Shown here piece after piece: positions 33,760 to 44,465 of a stretch of 64,000 nt of DNA. The notes beneath the pieces are model-generated. The model ran no database searches, was not told the origin of the DNA, and worked only from the letters and a program-made list of their open reading frames with translations. The stretch spans positions 513,201-577,200 of the forward strand of contig CAXHKT010000183.1 of assembly GCA_964017195.1 (NCBI GenBank), read 5' to 3'. How positions within the stretch are numbered: position 1 is the stretch's first letter; each line of letters begins with the position of its first letter. The translations under genes were made by a program, and so were the position numbers. The stretch is from Siderastrea radians (taxonomy: Eukaryota; Cnidaria; Anthozoa; Scleractinia; Rhizangiidae).

Positions 33760-36450
33760 TCATTTACAAGTGGACATTTTTACATACCGTTTAATGTCGA
33801 TGTACATGCCCAGTTGCGGTTCTCTATTTACAGCTGCCAGGGTCATGTTTTCATTTGCTTGTACTCTTGTGGTGTTACTTGAGCAAAGTGAATTTTTCAG
33901 CTTTCTTTCGTACCAAGGTAGCAAAGGGAATGGCTTGGGACTGTGTCCTCTCGTAAGATTAGAAATCGCTTCTCTACTAAAATTCTTCAGGATGAGGTCC
34001 TGTCTGTTTTCGCTCACACACCCGAAAGTAAATTTCCTTGATGGTCCACACCAAAGAGGACCGATTTTGTTTTCTTTCGCCAGTTGCTGTAAGCCTAACA
34101 GTAAGTTATCCTGACAGTACTTTGTGTAAACGTGACAGAAGCCTGTGAGGACAAGAAGGGCATTTAATGACAAAATGAATGGCTGGTTTTCTTTGGCTTC
34201 TGCAATCCTGAATGGAGACATCAGCCTTTTGCGGAGCTCTGGTTTTGGACTGATCATTCTCTCCAGTGACGAAATGAAATTTTGCTCCTGTAATCCAGGA
34301 CAGCTTAGAAATCTAAACCAGTACTCCTTTAATGGTCGGCGATAAACATCAATGGGTACAGAAAAGCCTTCTTTTGGTAGTTCTTCACAAAGTTCTCCAT
34401 TTCCAGTATACACAAATAAGCGAAGGAACAGGTGAATTGCGCACAGGCTAAGATGTCCAACTCTCTTGCAAAACACATGCTGCAAATCATTTGTTTTCAT
34501 AAAATGCACTGTGTACAATTCTGGGGCATCAATACCATTGAGACGGGTAAATATTGCTTTGCGTCGTGGGTCTTCTTCATTGATGTCTATGCTCACTATT
34601 AAGCCATCACCATCATTTGGGGTCACTGTGGAGTAGACGATTTCTTCGGACAGTTTAGGCTGAACGCCATTATCAGACATGGTACACAACACATATGGGC
34701 TCTGGGATAAATGTGCATCGTGAAGGTTCTTTGGAACATTGCCCTCAGAGTGGATTCTGTCTGCTACATTTGCGATCGCTGTTCTTACTTCACTGGACAC
34801 AAAGTGACTCATTGGTTCATTGACATAAAGCAAAATGGGAAATGTTGACACTGTCATGTAAATGGTCACTTGGTCTTGCAAATTTGATGCAGATGCACCA
34901 AGTTCACTTATACCATCAAGGATATCAAGCAAGGAAGACATTCTTGGTCTGCCACGTGAGCGTGGGCCTCCATCAGTTTCATGATCTGCATTTTTACCAC
35001 GATATGCATTTATGCAATGGCAAAGAAATCCTCCAACATTGTAAGCTTGCTGGGTGGCCAATTGCAGTCGTTGCTGCATAGCCTGGCGGAGTTTGGACAC
35101 AACCTACATGTAAACATATTGGAAACACATTACAGGTCAGCATGAGCTGCACAAAAGTGGCTGTTTTTTACCTAGGGTCAATTTAGGTGGCACATCTTTG
35201 TTGTACATATTGTAGTTTTCAATTTTATCTTTGGTTTAATTGTTATTTTCCTTTGTTTAGAGCTCATAACCGTGCATTACCTACACAAAAACAAAGGAAA
35301 ATAAAAATTGAACCAAAAATAAAATTGAACCACAGCATGTACATGTGACATGTAGTGTAAATTGTTTATCCTTTTAGTTGTTTTGTGTAAATTAATTGCT
35401 TCCATATTGTTGCACTGCATCACTAAACCCTAAATGGCTTTATCACAGGATATCTTTTAATGTGCAAAATCTGAACATATATTTTTTGCTAGCTTCATTA
35501 TTTTGCCTTGGGAAAACTGGCCTAATTTAATTTAATTTAATTTTTCTCTTCAGGAACAACTCAGTTTTCACAGAAAACCTATCGAGTTCTGAATATGAAC
35601 ACGCTTGTGTGAGTGCTAATCACACAAGATGATACACAGAAAGGATGCGCAATACAGTTGAATGAAATCAGCTGGTGATGTTTGGCTGCCACCTTCACAG
35701 AGGCTACATCAATTCTTAAGGCACTCAGATTATGTAGAACTTTACGTCAAAACATCTCAAGGAAACCTCATTCAACTGGTAGCTAATATTTTAGTTAACA
35801 GCTAGAAAGCTGTGCTTTTTTGTAGTTCAGCACACACTGAGTTTATGCAAAGCATAAGACTAAATTGCCATTTTTAAAATGCAGACTGTAAACTTTTTGT
35901 CAAATCTCTTTGATACCTTACCTGAATTTCATTGTCTGAGTTTTCTTCCACTGCCACAAGTTCTTCAGCATCTTCCTCATAAAACTCTATGGTTGAGTGT
36001 GGGGCTAGGTTAGCGTTAAAATCACATCCGGCTAAGTATCTCAGGTAGACTCCTGCTTTTGTGGATGGCGTTTTCACTTTCCCTAGATGTTCTCTGAGAT
36101 ATTTCAGTTCCCTGTTGTCATGAAAACTCACCTCAGGAAGTCTCTCACAAGATGCAGAATCTTGCATGGTTACCTGTTCATTAAAATACAGTTGAAATAC
36201 CCTAAATTATCATTTTGGCCTTTTTAATATCTTAACTTTTACTATAAGGATCTCTGTGAAAAAGAAAACCATCCAAAAGAAAACCATCCAAAAAGCCAGA
36301 GGTTACCTGGCCCCCTTAAATGGAATGCTAACAAAACTTGAAACAACTGAAGGAACTAACAGAACAGCACAGCAAGGGCTGACTATCATTCTTATTATAG
36401 CAGTTATATAGCACATATATATGCTATGTCTGTTCTTCTTCTTCTTCTTC

Positions 36451-36488
<38 letters not shown>

Positions 36489-36604
36489 GTTTTAATTCCT
36501 TTTTACCCCAGTGCCTGTAGTTTTCCTAGTCACTCTTCTGTTCCTCCTTGTTACATGTACATTACGTTCTGCACTGGCTTGTTCCAAGACTGGAGTAAGA
36601 ATTG

Positions 36605-36661
<57 letters not shown>

Positions 36662-36911
36662 GATATATATAAATAAATACTTTTTTAGTGAGGATAGGTA
36701 ATTCAGTTTGTATAATTTGATCTGCAATCAAATTCTCAAAAGTTACCCAGTGTAATCTCAACTTGTGGTTCAAAATGTCCAGTTTGAACCCTTCTTCTGT
36801 GAAAGTCTGCATGACAAATGTGTCTTTACTCAGCACTGCAGCGTACTCCGACTCTGACAAAGTTACTTGCAGGTAGAGGTCAGAGTTGTTCAAAAGATGG
36901 TTAACGCTAAC
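33760..36911 (-). CDS. Three-exon gene with a staphylococcal-nuclease-like motif
   Basis: Exons 36911-36681 (77 codons), 36173-35922 (84 codons) and 35103-33760 are open, bounded by GT-AG sites, and join in phase 0. Exon 1 starts NHLLNNSDLYLQVTLSES. Exon 2 holds ELKYLREHLGKVKTPSTKAG. Exon 3 (about 447 codons) contains, around its residues 160-196, NDGDGLIVSID then FTRLNGIDAPELY. This resembles the SNase pattern of DGD followed by a strand and R-L-x-G-I-D-A-P-E, keeping the acidic residues D163 and D165, R186, D191 and E194. A later PIDVYRRPLKEYW may supply the second arginine region. The rest is not recognised. Candidate activity is nucleic-acid cleavage or binding by an OB-fold; this is inference. 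The true first exon is not found: the upstream small exons end in phase 1, which does not fit this phase-0 exon. Confidence 0.6.
35104..35921. other. Intron of the nuclease-like gene
   Basis: 818 bp between in-phase exon borders. It contains an inverted pair around 35225-35330 (AATTTTATCTTTGGTTTAAT against ATTGAACC-AAAAATAAAATTG) and a TTTAATTTAATTTAATTT run near 35525. No coding sequence was seen. Confidence 0.55.
36433..36488. repeat. (CTT)n/(ATT)n microsatellite
   Basis: CTT repeats followed by an uninterrupted run of ATT trinucleotides, inside the intron between the first two exons of the nuclease-like gene. Confidence 0.95.
36604..36658. repeat. (AT)n microsatellite next to a splice donor
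   Basis: An alternating AT tract of about 50 bp with AAAT interruptions. It starts roughly 20 bp inside the intron from the GTATTT donor of the exon ending at 36681. Confidence 0.9.
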
Positions 36912-37056
36912 CTGGGATTAAACTTAACTAAGGTATTTGTAGGAATCCACTTTGAATAACCAGGCCCAGGTGAATAAAGTGTATTCCTTTTAGTGTTACT
37001 TGAGAGAATTTGGTTTTACATCGATACTTGCCCTGGTATTAAAGTTTATCTGTTAC

Positions 37057-39475
37057 CTGGAGTAGCTTCCACTTGTGATGGTAGACTTTCAGTAGAACGT
37101 ATTTCGTCTATAAAAACAAATAATGTGTACTCCGATTAGCAGTGCAGTGTTCTTAGAAACTTGATTCAATACATGCTCTGGTTTCTTTTATTCAAATGAC
37201 ATGTTTTCTTGAAAATCTATTTTAATTTAAGAAAAATATGCAAAAGAAAAAAACAACATATTGATGTCGCCATAACATCATTTTCAAGTGAAAAAATAAA
37301 ATTCAAATGACCCTCACTCTGTGTATATTAAGTCATTTGAATTTATTTTTTCACTTGAAAATGATGTCATGGTGACATTGAAACATTGGTCAAGGGGAGG
37401 AGAGTCAGCATAAAATGTGCTTCACAAAGGGAAGGGTCAGGAGAATTTGAACATGGCCTCCCTCCATTTGCACCAGCCCCCCCTCTAAATAATGACCCTT
37501 ACGACCATGAATATTTGTTATTGCTTGTGTTTCAGCTGAAAGATATTTTTTATCTGTTACCTGGAGTAGCTTCCACTTGTGATGGCAGATTTTCAGTAGA
37601 ACGTATCTCATCTATAAATACAGATATGTACTCAGATAAGCAATGCAATGTTCTTTGAAACTTAACTCAATTCGTGCCCTGGTTTCTTTTATTCGTGTGA
37701 CCTGTTTTCTTGACAATCTATTTAATTTAGGGACCGGTCATTATTTAGAGGTGGGCGGAGAGCTGGTGCAAATAGGGGGAGGGACAATGATTTTTTATGG
37801 GGGGGGGACACATAACTTTGTGCACACATATTAGAGAGCTTTGTTATACAAAGTGGGGGAAGGGAGGAGGGTCAGCATAAAATGTGCTTCACCAAGGGAA
37901 GGGTCAGGAGAATTTTGAACATGGCCTCCCTCCATGGTCTCCCTCGCCTCTAAATAATGACCGGTCCCTTACAACCATGAATATTTGTTATTGCTTGTGT
38001 TTTAGCTGGAAGATATATTTTATCTGTTACCTGGAGTAGCTTCCACTTGTGATGGCAGGTTTTCAGTACAACGTATTTCAGCTGTAAATACAAATGTACT
38101 TAGAAACTTAGTTCAAGTAATGTATACATAGTCAACACAGAGGGGTGATCAAAAGTGAAAGGTTATCACTCTTAGAAGAGAAAAAGTTGACCATGAATTT
38201 TTGTCATTGCTCATGTCATGGCTTTAAGACTGAGTAGTCGTAGTCAGGGGTTGACATAATGAAGTAAACAAGTTTAACTCTGACTTGTTTTTAGATACTT
38301 GGTCAAGACTTTTCAAACGTATTTGCCAAGTATCTGGGAACAATCCAGAGTCGAACCTTTCTACTTCACTACGGCTTTAAAACTTTTGTAGTTATTTTTT
38401 TTTTGTTACCTGTCGTAGTTTCCACTTGTGATTGTACATTTTGTTCAGGATGAATCCCTTTTTCTATAAAATAAAAACGAAAATATTTTACTACCGCTAA
38501 AAGTGTCTTAATTGGCGTTGCAGTTGCATATATTTTTTCATCAAACGAATAGCGTAGTGCTATTAATTTTCGATATATTTCCCCGGGAGGTGGGTACTCC
38601 CGTCAATTTAGGATAGGTGTGTGCCGCCAAGGTTATCAAACCCTGACCCTATTTGAGAGTAGAAAATCGAGAATTGATACCCTTTTAAAGACCCAAAACC
38701 AAGAAATGGCACCCTATTTGAGGGAAACAAGGTAACTCACAATTGTGTAACTGATAGGTCGTTTTATTTCTTTTCCTTTTTAAATCGGCTTGTTAAACTT
38801 TCTAACTTGTATTCGGGCGTGTAATACAGTTTAACAGACCATATCTTTTCCGTTTTGCGCGTTGAGGTGGATACTGCAATTTAGTGATAGTGATTAGTGA
38901 TAGTAAGGAACATCTAAGGATCACAGTACCAAAAAATACAAAAAAGGGGACACCCTATTTGAGAACAGAACACCTCAAAAACCCTACCCTATCGAGCGGC
39001 ACATACCTATATAGCGTATATAAGGGAGTAAACCCCCCCGAATATTTCACAACATGAAATTGGGATCTTTCTTAAATGTTTAGTTTTTGCATTCTTGGGA
39101 GACAAAAGCTTAAACAATGTTCGCAGAAAACGCCGTAACTCGCATTCAAATTTCTGAAGGGGGCGTATTTCGTTAAACAACTCAACTTAGTTCTCGAGTT
39201 TTCATTTAGTTACAAAAACTAATTCTAAATTCAATTCAAAATTCTAATATTATGCGGTGAAGGCTAGTAGTTAAACGGTTTTATTGAGCACCCTTGTCAG
39301 CCAATGACCCAAATTACGGATAATTTTACAATTTGATAAAACAACAGGGTAGCTTTTGCGACACGCTGAAATTTGACTCCCAAGTATGGAAACGTAAGCT
39401 TAATCTCTAATTGACAATCGATTATTACAAAATATTTTTACATAATGAAAACACAAGGAAATAATAATAATAGTA

Positions 39476-39521
<46 letters not shown>

Positions 39522-39866
39522 AAGGAAATAAGCTTCACGGGGAGTAAAAATCAACGAAAACTGACCTGGTCCTTCTGTCTCCATCACTTGTAGGCGTATT
39601 GGGCCTTCTTGAGACAGGTCTAAAAAAAAGGATAACAGAATAAAGTTAAGCTTAACAGTCCATCTGGATACGAGACCTAGTCTTGGCCCCGATAAAACTC
39701 TGAACTCACCATTTATTTCATTTAACTTCGCTTTGAATCTGTTGAATATCTCCTTTGCATTTGCTGGGAAAAATGTATATATCGCTTGAAACTCCCTGGA
39801 AATAGCTAAGATATCATCTAAAAGCCGCTTTGGTATGGGAACGAAGTGTTCCATATCCGAAGCCAT
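37057..39866 (-). CDS. Gene with tandemly duplicated small phase-1 exons
   Basis: The first exon (39866-39710) starts MASDMEHFVPIPKRLLDDIL and ends KLNEING before a GTGAGT donor, in phase 1. Five small exons follow, each starting after a pyrimidine/TAG or CAG acceptor and ending in phase 1: 39619-39566 (54 nt), 38463-38410 (54), 38081-38031 (51), 37611-37561 (51) and 37107-37057 (51). The last three encode near-identical 17-residue blocks of the form EIRSTENLPSQVEATP; the 38410 exon is a diverged version (HPEQNVQSQVETTT). Symmetric phase-1 exons can be duplicated or skipped without shifting the frame. The upstream Met at 39893 is also possible; I chose 39866 because similarity-free residues precede it. 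Function is unknown. The next downstream exon was not found: the exon at 36911 is phase 0 and reads into a stop if joined directly. Confidence 0.55.
37264..37377. mobile_element. Short foldback element
   Basis: CATCATTTTCAAGTGAAAAA on the left is inverted as TTTTTCACTTGAAAATGATG on the right, with arms of about 45 bp (one or two mismatches) around a 20-bp loop. It abuts the truncated MITE at 37392. Confidence 0.75.
37392..37498. mobile_element. Right half of a Harbinger-type MITE
   Basis: GGGAAGGGTCAGGAGAAT and ACATGGCCTCCCTCCAT followed by CTCTAAATAATGACCC match the right half of the intact element at 37730-37968; the left half is absent. It lies upstream of a duplicated exon at the same offset (about 63 bp) as the intact copy does from its exon. 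Confidence 0.8.
37730..37968. mobile_element. Intact Harbinger-type MITE (TTA duplication)
   Basis: A 239-bp element with perfect ends GGGACCGGTCATTATTTAGA and TCTAAATAATGACCGGTCCC, flanked by TTA at 37727-37729 and 37969-37971. It lies in an intron of the duplicated-exon gene. The interior is purine-rich (GGGGGAAGGGAGGAGG). Confidence 0.85.
38581..39040. mobile_element. TIR element (about 460 bp), intronic
   Basis: The left end CCCCGGGAGGTGGGTACTCC ... ATAGGTGTGTGCCGC is mirrored by GCGGCACATACCTATATAGC ... GGGAGTAAACCCCCCCG at the right. Both arms carry CCCTATTTGAGA words. ATATTT occurs on both sides and may be part of the target duplication. No coding capacity. Confidence 0.65.
39041..39565. 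other. Intronic sequence with a trinucleotide repeat
   Basis: Intron between the 38463 and 39566 exons of the duplicated-exon gene. It holds an AAT/ATT repeat at about 39460-39521 that switches polarity in the middle (AATAAT then ATTATT), so it can fold on itself. Nothing else was recognised. Confidence 0.6.
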
Positions 39867-40204
39867 TTTGACTAGTATGAAAAATTTAAACAACGCTCTT
39901 CCTTTTTCAAATCACACCGCCAACCAATCAGGTGCTTTCATTTAACAAACCGTCGCTTGAGAGACGGTGATTTCCGTTTGTTAGGGACTTTTAAAAGTTT
40001 TTTAAATGTGGCAGCCAATCAGACGCTGGCGTTGAAACACGGAAAGAATTTGAAGTGTTGAGCCTGTCAATCACAAATCCCTACGGGGGCCGATAGGCGC
40101 GTTTGATTGGTTCAGTTGCCAGATGACGAACATTTTCACGGGTGTCAGTAAAACGCCGACTCGGGGTCGGGTCGGGGTGTCTTTTTTTCCCCCTTTTTTT
40201 GCGA

Positions 40205-41040
40205 TTTATTTGCAAATAGATTCATTTTGGTCGAAAAAGTATCTGTTGGTTTACAACGGAAAATCCTTTCACAGCCAAACCGGATGTTCTCTTCCGGGCA
40301 ACTTTGCAAACTTCCGCCGCAACATTGATATTTTGATTGACAAATTGGCAACCAGCGCGAACCACTTGCTCGCTTCAGTTCGCAAATTTGTTTGCGTAGA
40401 TTCCTCTGCACATTGCTCTTGAATTCAGAAAACTGAGCTTGTGATGCCAAAAACATAACGAAAGCTGCACCGCTAGGAACTAGCGAGGTTAGTTGCTGCG
40501 ATAACGCAGATGTAAGAGTAAATTTGTAAACTAAATGACAGGAATGAGGTTTTGAAGTTGCTCGCCTCAGTGGCGAGTTTATTTGTGTAGATTTCTCTTC
40601 AAACTCTTAATAAAGTTTGTAAATATTATAATATTTTCAGAATATGATGTAAATAATTTTTTTCGTGATTGAAAAACTGACGACTAAAAATTAATTTATT
40701 CAGTGAAAAGCTATGAGATTCACTGTTAGTTGCTGTTTTGTTTATTAAAATTTGTCGTTGCTGTTTCGAATACATTTGCCTCACATTGTCCTTCGCATGA
40801 CAGAACTCTAATTTCACCAACTGGGTATAATATTTCAAGTTAAAGTTTCAATCTAAGAAGGGGCTTGCCGAGGAAACTAGCGAGACAATTTTCAAGTGAC
40901 AAAACATAAATTCGCAACTGAAGCAAGCAAGTTGTTGGTTGCAAATTGCTCCAAGCAAGTTGTCCATCAAAATAACAATGTTGCAGAACATCCGGTTTGA
41001 CTGTAAATAAACTGTGAAAGAAATGGAACTGTGCATGTGA
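40205..41040. repeat. Diverged long inverted repeat
   Basis: The left arm (about 40205-40440) holds AGCCAAACCGGATGTTCT, GCAACATTGATATTTTGAT and TTGCTCGCTTCAGTTCGCAA. The right arm (about 40840-41040) holds the inverses AGAACATCCGGTTTGACTGT, ATCAAAATAACAATGTTGC and TTCGCAACTGAAGCAAGCAA. The arms are diverged and gapped. The open frames of about 100 codons on both strands of the left arm overlap each other and are likely by-products. Confidence 0.65.
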
Positions 41041-41705
41041 CAAGCTTCCGTCAGTTGGTTCGTTTTCTCGCGAATATGGTCATGTGGTTAGGCTTGGATA
41101 AATCCGGGCTCCTTCGGGCCTTATGAATTTTCACAAATATGGAAGGGAGCCTGAGCCGAACCCTGAATACTCATTAGATTTCCTTATGTGTAGCAAAATT
41201 GTAATTCATCTCATTTTATATCACTAATATTAGACGAAACAGTGAAATTTTTATTAGCATCTTACAAAAAGGAACATCAAACAAGTGCATAAAGACTGTG
41301 TAATTATTTTTGTACTTTTTATATTTATCAATATTAGTTTTTACTATTTTAATTTGTAAAGCCCTATTGATCTATTATTGTAAATAGGGCTCTAGAAATA
41401 ATAAATTATTAGTATAAATCTACTAGCGTTCTATCACTAATGCTGTTCTCTGATTGGCTACGCTACTCACTAGCTATTCTGTTGTAGATAGTGAGTAGAA
41501 TTTTCCGCGCGCGGAAGGGGGGGGGGTCGCACATTCCGCAATCCACCTTATTTCATCCTTCCTAGACCGCAAACCGCTTTCGTTTTCTCCTAAAGACCGA
41601 AACCGCCTTTATGGTAGAAAGAGAATCGCAATAATGATTTTTAACAGTAGTTTGACATATTTTTACCGTATGTTCGCAGAATAATTGTATTTCTGCTCCC
41701 ATTTA

Positions 41706-42181
41706 TGCGCCGATCAATTCGAAAGTTCAACATCCCCCCCCGGGCAACCCCCTGGGCATTTGAACTTTTGAAGATTGGCTTGTTCAAATTCCCTTCCCTC
41801 GGGGCAAAAGAGCGGTTCAAATGCCCCAGCAATTAGCACTGAACTACCTCTCCTCAAAGACAAATTTCGTCTTCAATCAAACACTTTACACGCCTTTCAG
41901 AGAGAGATATGCCGTAATGACACCTTCAAACTTCTTTTAAGACCCTTTTGAAAGAGTAATTTACTAACAAAGGCGAAATTCCCTCTTGTAAATCCATCAA
42001 ACCCTGCAAAAACCGAAAAAACTCACGAGCGTTTTACGTCAGAACAAGAGATAAATTTGGTTCAAATTCCCCACCCTTTCAACGCAACGTTCAAATTCCC
42101 TCCTCCCCGGGCACGATGCACGGTCAAATGCCCGGGGTGTGCCCGGGGGGGGGATGTTGAAGTTTCGAATTGATCGGCGCA
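41706..42181. mobile_element. TIR element with TTA duplication (476 bp)
   Basis: The left end TGCGCCGATCAATTCGAAAG TTCAACATCC is mirrored by GGATGTTGAA GTTTCGAATTGATCGGCGCA at the right, flanked by TTA at 41703-41705 and 42182-42184. C-rich and G-rich runs (CCCCCCCCGGGCA / GCCCGGGGGGGGG) sit just inside each end. Direct CAAATTCCC words recur inside. No coding capacity. Confidence 0.75.
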
Positions 42182-42184
42182 TTA

Positions 42185-42849
42185 TCACGAGATTTTAAGC
42201 GTACAACATTTTTTTTCCAATTCCTTTCAATAACCTGCGATCAAATAGTGTCAATAGTTTTGAAATCCAGTGAACAGTTCACCGAACCCAAAGAATGCAC
42301 GGTGTTTAGAACGAAACATAACAATTCAAATTTAGAGGGTTGCGTGAGCTCTTGCGGTCTTTCTGAGATGCATTTGGTGACAACACAAGCGTGTGAACTT
42401 TAGGTTACCTTTACCGTGGAATGTTTTCAGCACAGCTTATAGTACAACGCTAAATTTTGGCGTGTTCCCATTGGTCGAAATCGATTACGTGACGCGATAG
42501 TGTCTCTCCTCACCGAGCGCCTATCAGCGCATAGCGCCCGTTTTTGGCAATTTTTGCTCAGAATATAGCATTGTACAATGAAAACAATAGAGTCCTTCTG
42601 TCTCAGGCCCTATGTCTGATAGTTTCCCTCGGAAAATTAATGTTCAAACTTCATATAAGCCCTCGAACTACGTTCTCGGGCTAATATTTGTTGTGAACAT
42701 TAAATTTCCTCGGGCAACCTATCACACGATAGAACCTTCGACAGAAGAACTCTGTTGTTTAATTAGTGGTCTTATAATGTGTGCCGGGGGAGTTCATAAC
42801 CTCATGTTGGCCGCGGTCTCGAAGCCTAGCATACAAAGCATTCTACAGA
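42185..42849. other. No gene recognised
   Basis: Mixed sequence with short open frames. A short diverged inverted pair occurs around 42625-42720 (TTCCCTCGGAAAATTAATGTT and AACATTAAATTTCCTCGG). No supported gene. Confidence 0.4.
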
Positions 42850-43120
42850 AACGAACCTCCTTCCTTACACGACTACTGCAAAGAGCGCTCAGATTTATCC
42901 TAGCTGAGAACTCCTTCCAATTTAAGGTAAAAACTACCTACGGCTACTGGGCACCAAAATGGCAGTTTCTTTCGCTAATATTTTCATGGCTAAGGTAGAA
43001 ACAGAGATCTCACATCAAAGCGCTTTAAAACCGCTCGTCTGGAAACGATTCATTGACGACATCTTCTCCCTCTGAAACACAACCAGAGAAGATATCACAC
43101 AGTTCATTTAACAAGCTAAC
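42850..43120 (+). pseudogene. Penelope-like element reverse transcriptase fragment
   Basis: An open stretch ending RFILAENSFQFK is followed in another frame by LLGTKMAVSFANIFMAKVE and LVWKRFIDDIFS. This is the Penelope-like order of E-N-x-F-x-F, G-T-x-M-A-V-x-F-A-N-x-F-M and a catalytic IDDIF. A TGA directly after FSL and a TAA about 45 bases later, plus the frame change, show it is dead. Only about 270 bp of the element is left, with no GIY-YIG endonuclease part seen. Confidence 0.75.
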
Positions 43121-43186
43121 AACCTGCCGTCCATCAGAAGAAAAAAGGGGATTCATCAAATCTCGAGCTCATAATCTAATTGTTAA

Positions 43187-43199
43187 TTATTACTACTAC

Positions 43200-43230
<31 letters not shown>

Positions 43231-43233
43231 TAT
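43187..43233. repeat. (ACT)n(ATT)n microsatellite
   Basis: TACTACTAC followed by repeated TTA/ATT trinucleotides, directly after the Penelope-like fragment. Confidence 0.95.
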
Positions 43234-43654
43234 TTAGTTTTCATTTTTTTCTTACAACCGTTGTGCATATCATTAGTGTCACTGATTTTCCGCTATTCTG
43301 CTCAAATTCTACTCGAAAATGCCTTATATTGCCGGCAGAATGCTCGCCTCAAAAATCGCTTATTCTGTTCGAAATTCTGCCGGCAGAATTTATCCAAGCC
43401 TACATGTGGTCAATCATGACGTCTTTATGGCGTTTTCCTTTCACGAACATATAGCGGAAGTAGGCAAGAAAATCGCATAGTTTGCTTGTTATTTGGGTTC
43501 ATATGCTTGAAATCTTGATTTGTGAAGGGAACGTTAGAGTAAAATATGAAAATAAGCTGAAATCACTTTTGTTGCAGGTGTTACAGCAATTTCCTCAGAT
43601 TCAGAGTCAAACGGTGGCTTAAGCTTTTTGATAGCATGCTGGTAAGCTAACGTT

Positions 43655-44026
43655 TTGCAACGCTACTTACCAAATTTACATGTTTTCACCTGCGCATTAA
43701 AACTTACTAAAACTCCACGAAGGGTTTCAAGCAAAATGACTGATCTATTCCATGAATTGCCCACCCAAACGCGGCACTCGTTTGCGGCCGTGAACACGGC
43801 AAACGCAGCTGAAGCAGTGCTGATAAAAAGTCGTATTAAGGAAAAAAGTGTACTTTCGGCAGCGAAAAAATCGATAGTTGTCGCACGAGCGCCAGTTAAA
43901 TCATACTTTTTAAAAGAATCTGGTTATGAAGCTTTGCAACTGAATTCCTTGTTTCATGCCTTTGTTACCGTTTTTAGCCTCGACCGTGCACAAGCAACAA
44001 TACTAGAGATTTTGAATTTTGCATGA
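43655..44026 (+). CDS. Hypothetical 123-codon open frame
   Basis: The open frame contains MTDLFHELPTQTRHSFAAVN and later KSRIKEKSVLSAAKKSI, with a balanced composition unlike simple low-complexity sequence. There is no recognisable domain, no signal peptide or membrane segment. A Met at about 43736 (MTDLF) could be the real start. It may be a small gene or chance; there is no supporting context. Confidence 0.25.
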   Translation: MQRYLPNLHVFTCALKLTKTPRRVSSKMTDLFHELPTQTRHSFAAVNTANAAEAVLIKSRIKEKSVLSAAKKSIVVARAPVKSYFLKESGYEALQLNSLFHAFVTVFSLDRAQATILEILNFA

Positions 44027-44302
44027 GCAACTGACAGATAAAAATGTAACAAGGCATTCAAATAAAAGCAAACAAGCAGAAATCAACCTCTACACAGCTT
44101 TTACGGGGAACTTTTCCCGTAAGTGGTAGTAATAGTTGCCATACAAACTCTTAATCGTCATCAGTGAATAATAGCTAGGCCGTAACAAGCCTATGGTTGA
44201 AAGCAAAGAAGAGTGAGCTTGTGGTACTTGTGGTTCTATATAACGGTTGCTAACAATACCGATCGGTTCAAAGAAACCCAGACCGCGAAAGTATAGAAAG
44301 TA

Positions 44303-44455
44303 CAGAGGAACCCCGACAAAACGAGCCCTTTAAAACGAATACCCTGCTACAACGAACGACAAAAAGTGTGGAAAAGAATCCCGAAATAACGAATCCCCGT
44401 TATAACGAACACATTTTGTTATCCCCTTGACACTCAGTTATATCGCGTTCCACTG
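44303..44455. mobile_element. Short TIR element, pogo/Tigger-like ends
   Basis: CAGAGGAACCCCGACAAAAC at the left and the inverse of CAGTGGAACGCGATATAACT at the right, with internal TATAACGAA/AATAACGAA words in both halves. CAG-starting ends with AACG repeats recall pogo/Tigger MITEs. A clean TA duplication is not evident on the right, so the call is tentative. Confidence 0.45.
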
Positions 44456-44465
44456 AAGATTTAGC

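Noticed and set aside
40123..40456. Overlapping frames of about 100 codons on both strands as genes
   Set aside because: They lie in one arm of a diverged inverted repeat, and neither has a recognisable domain.
43180..43454. Open frames over the ATT repeat
   Set aside because: Low-complexity Tyr or Ile runs from a microsatellite; no coding signal.
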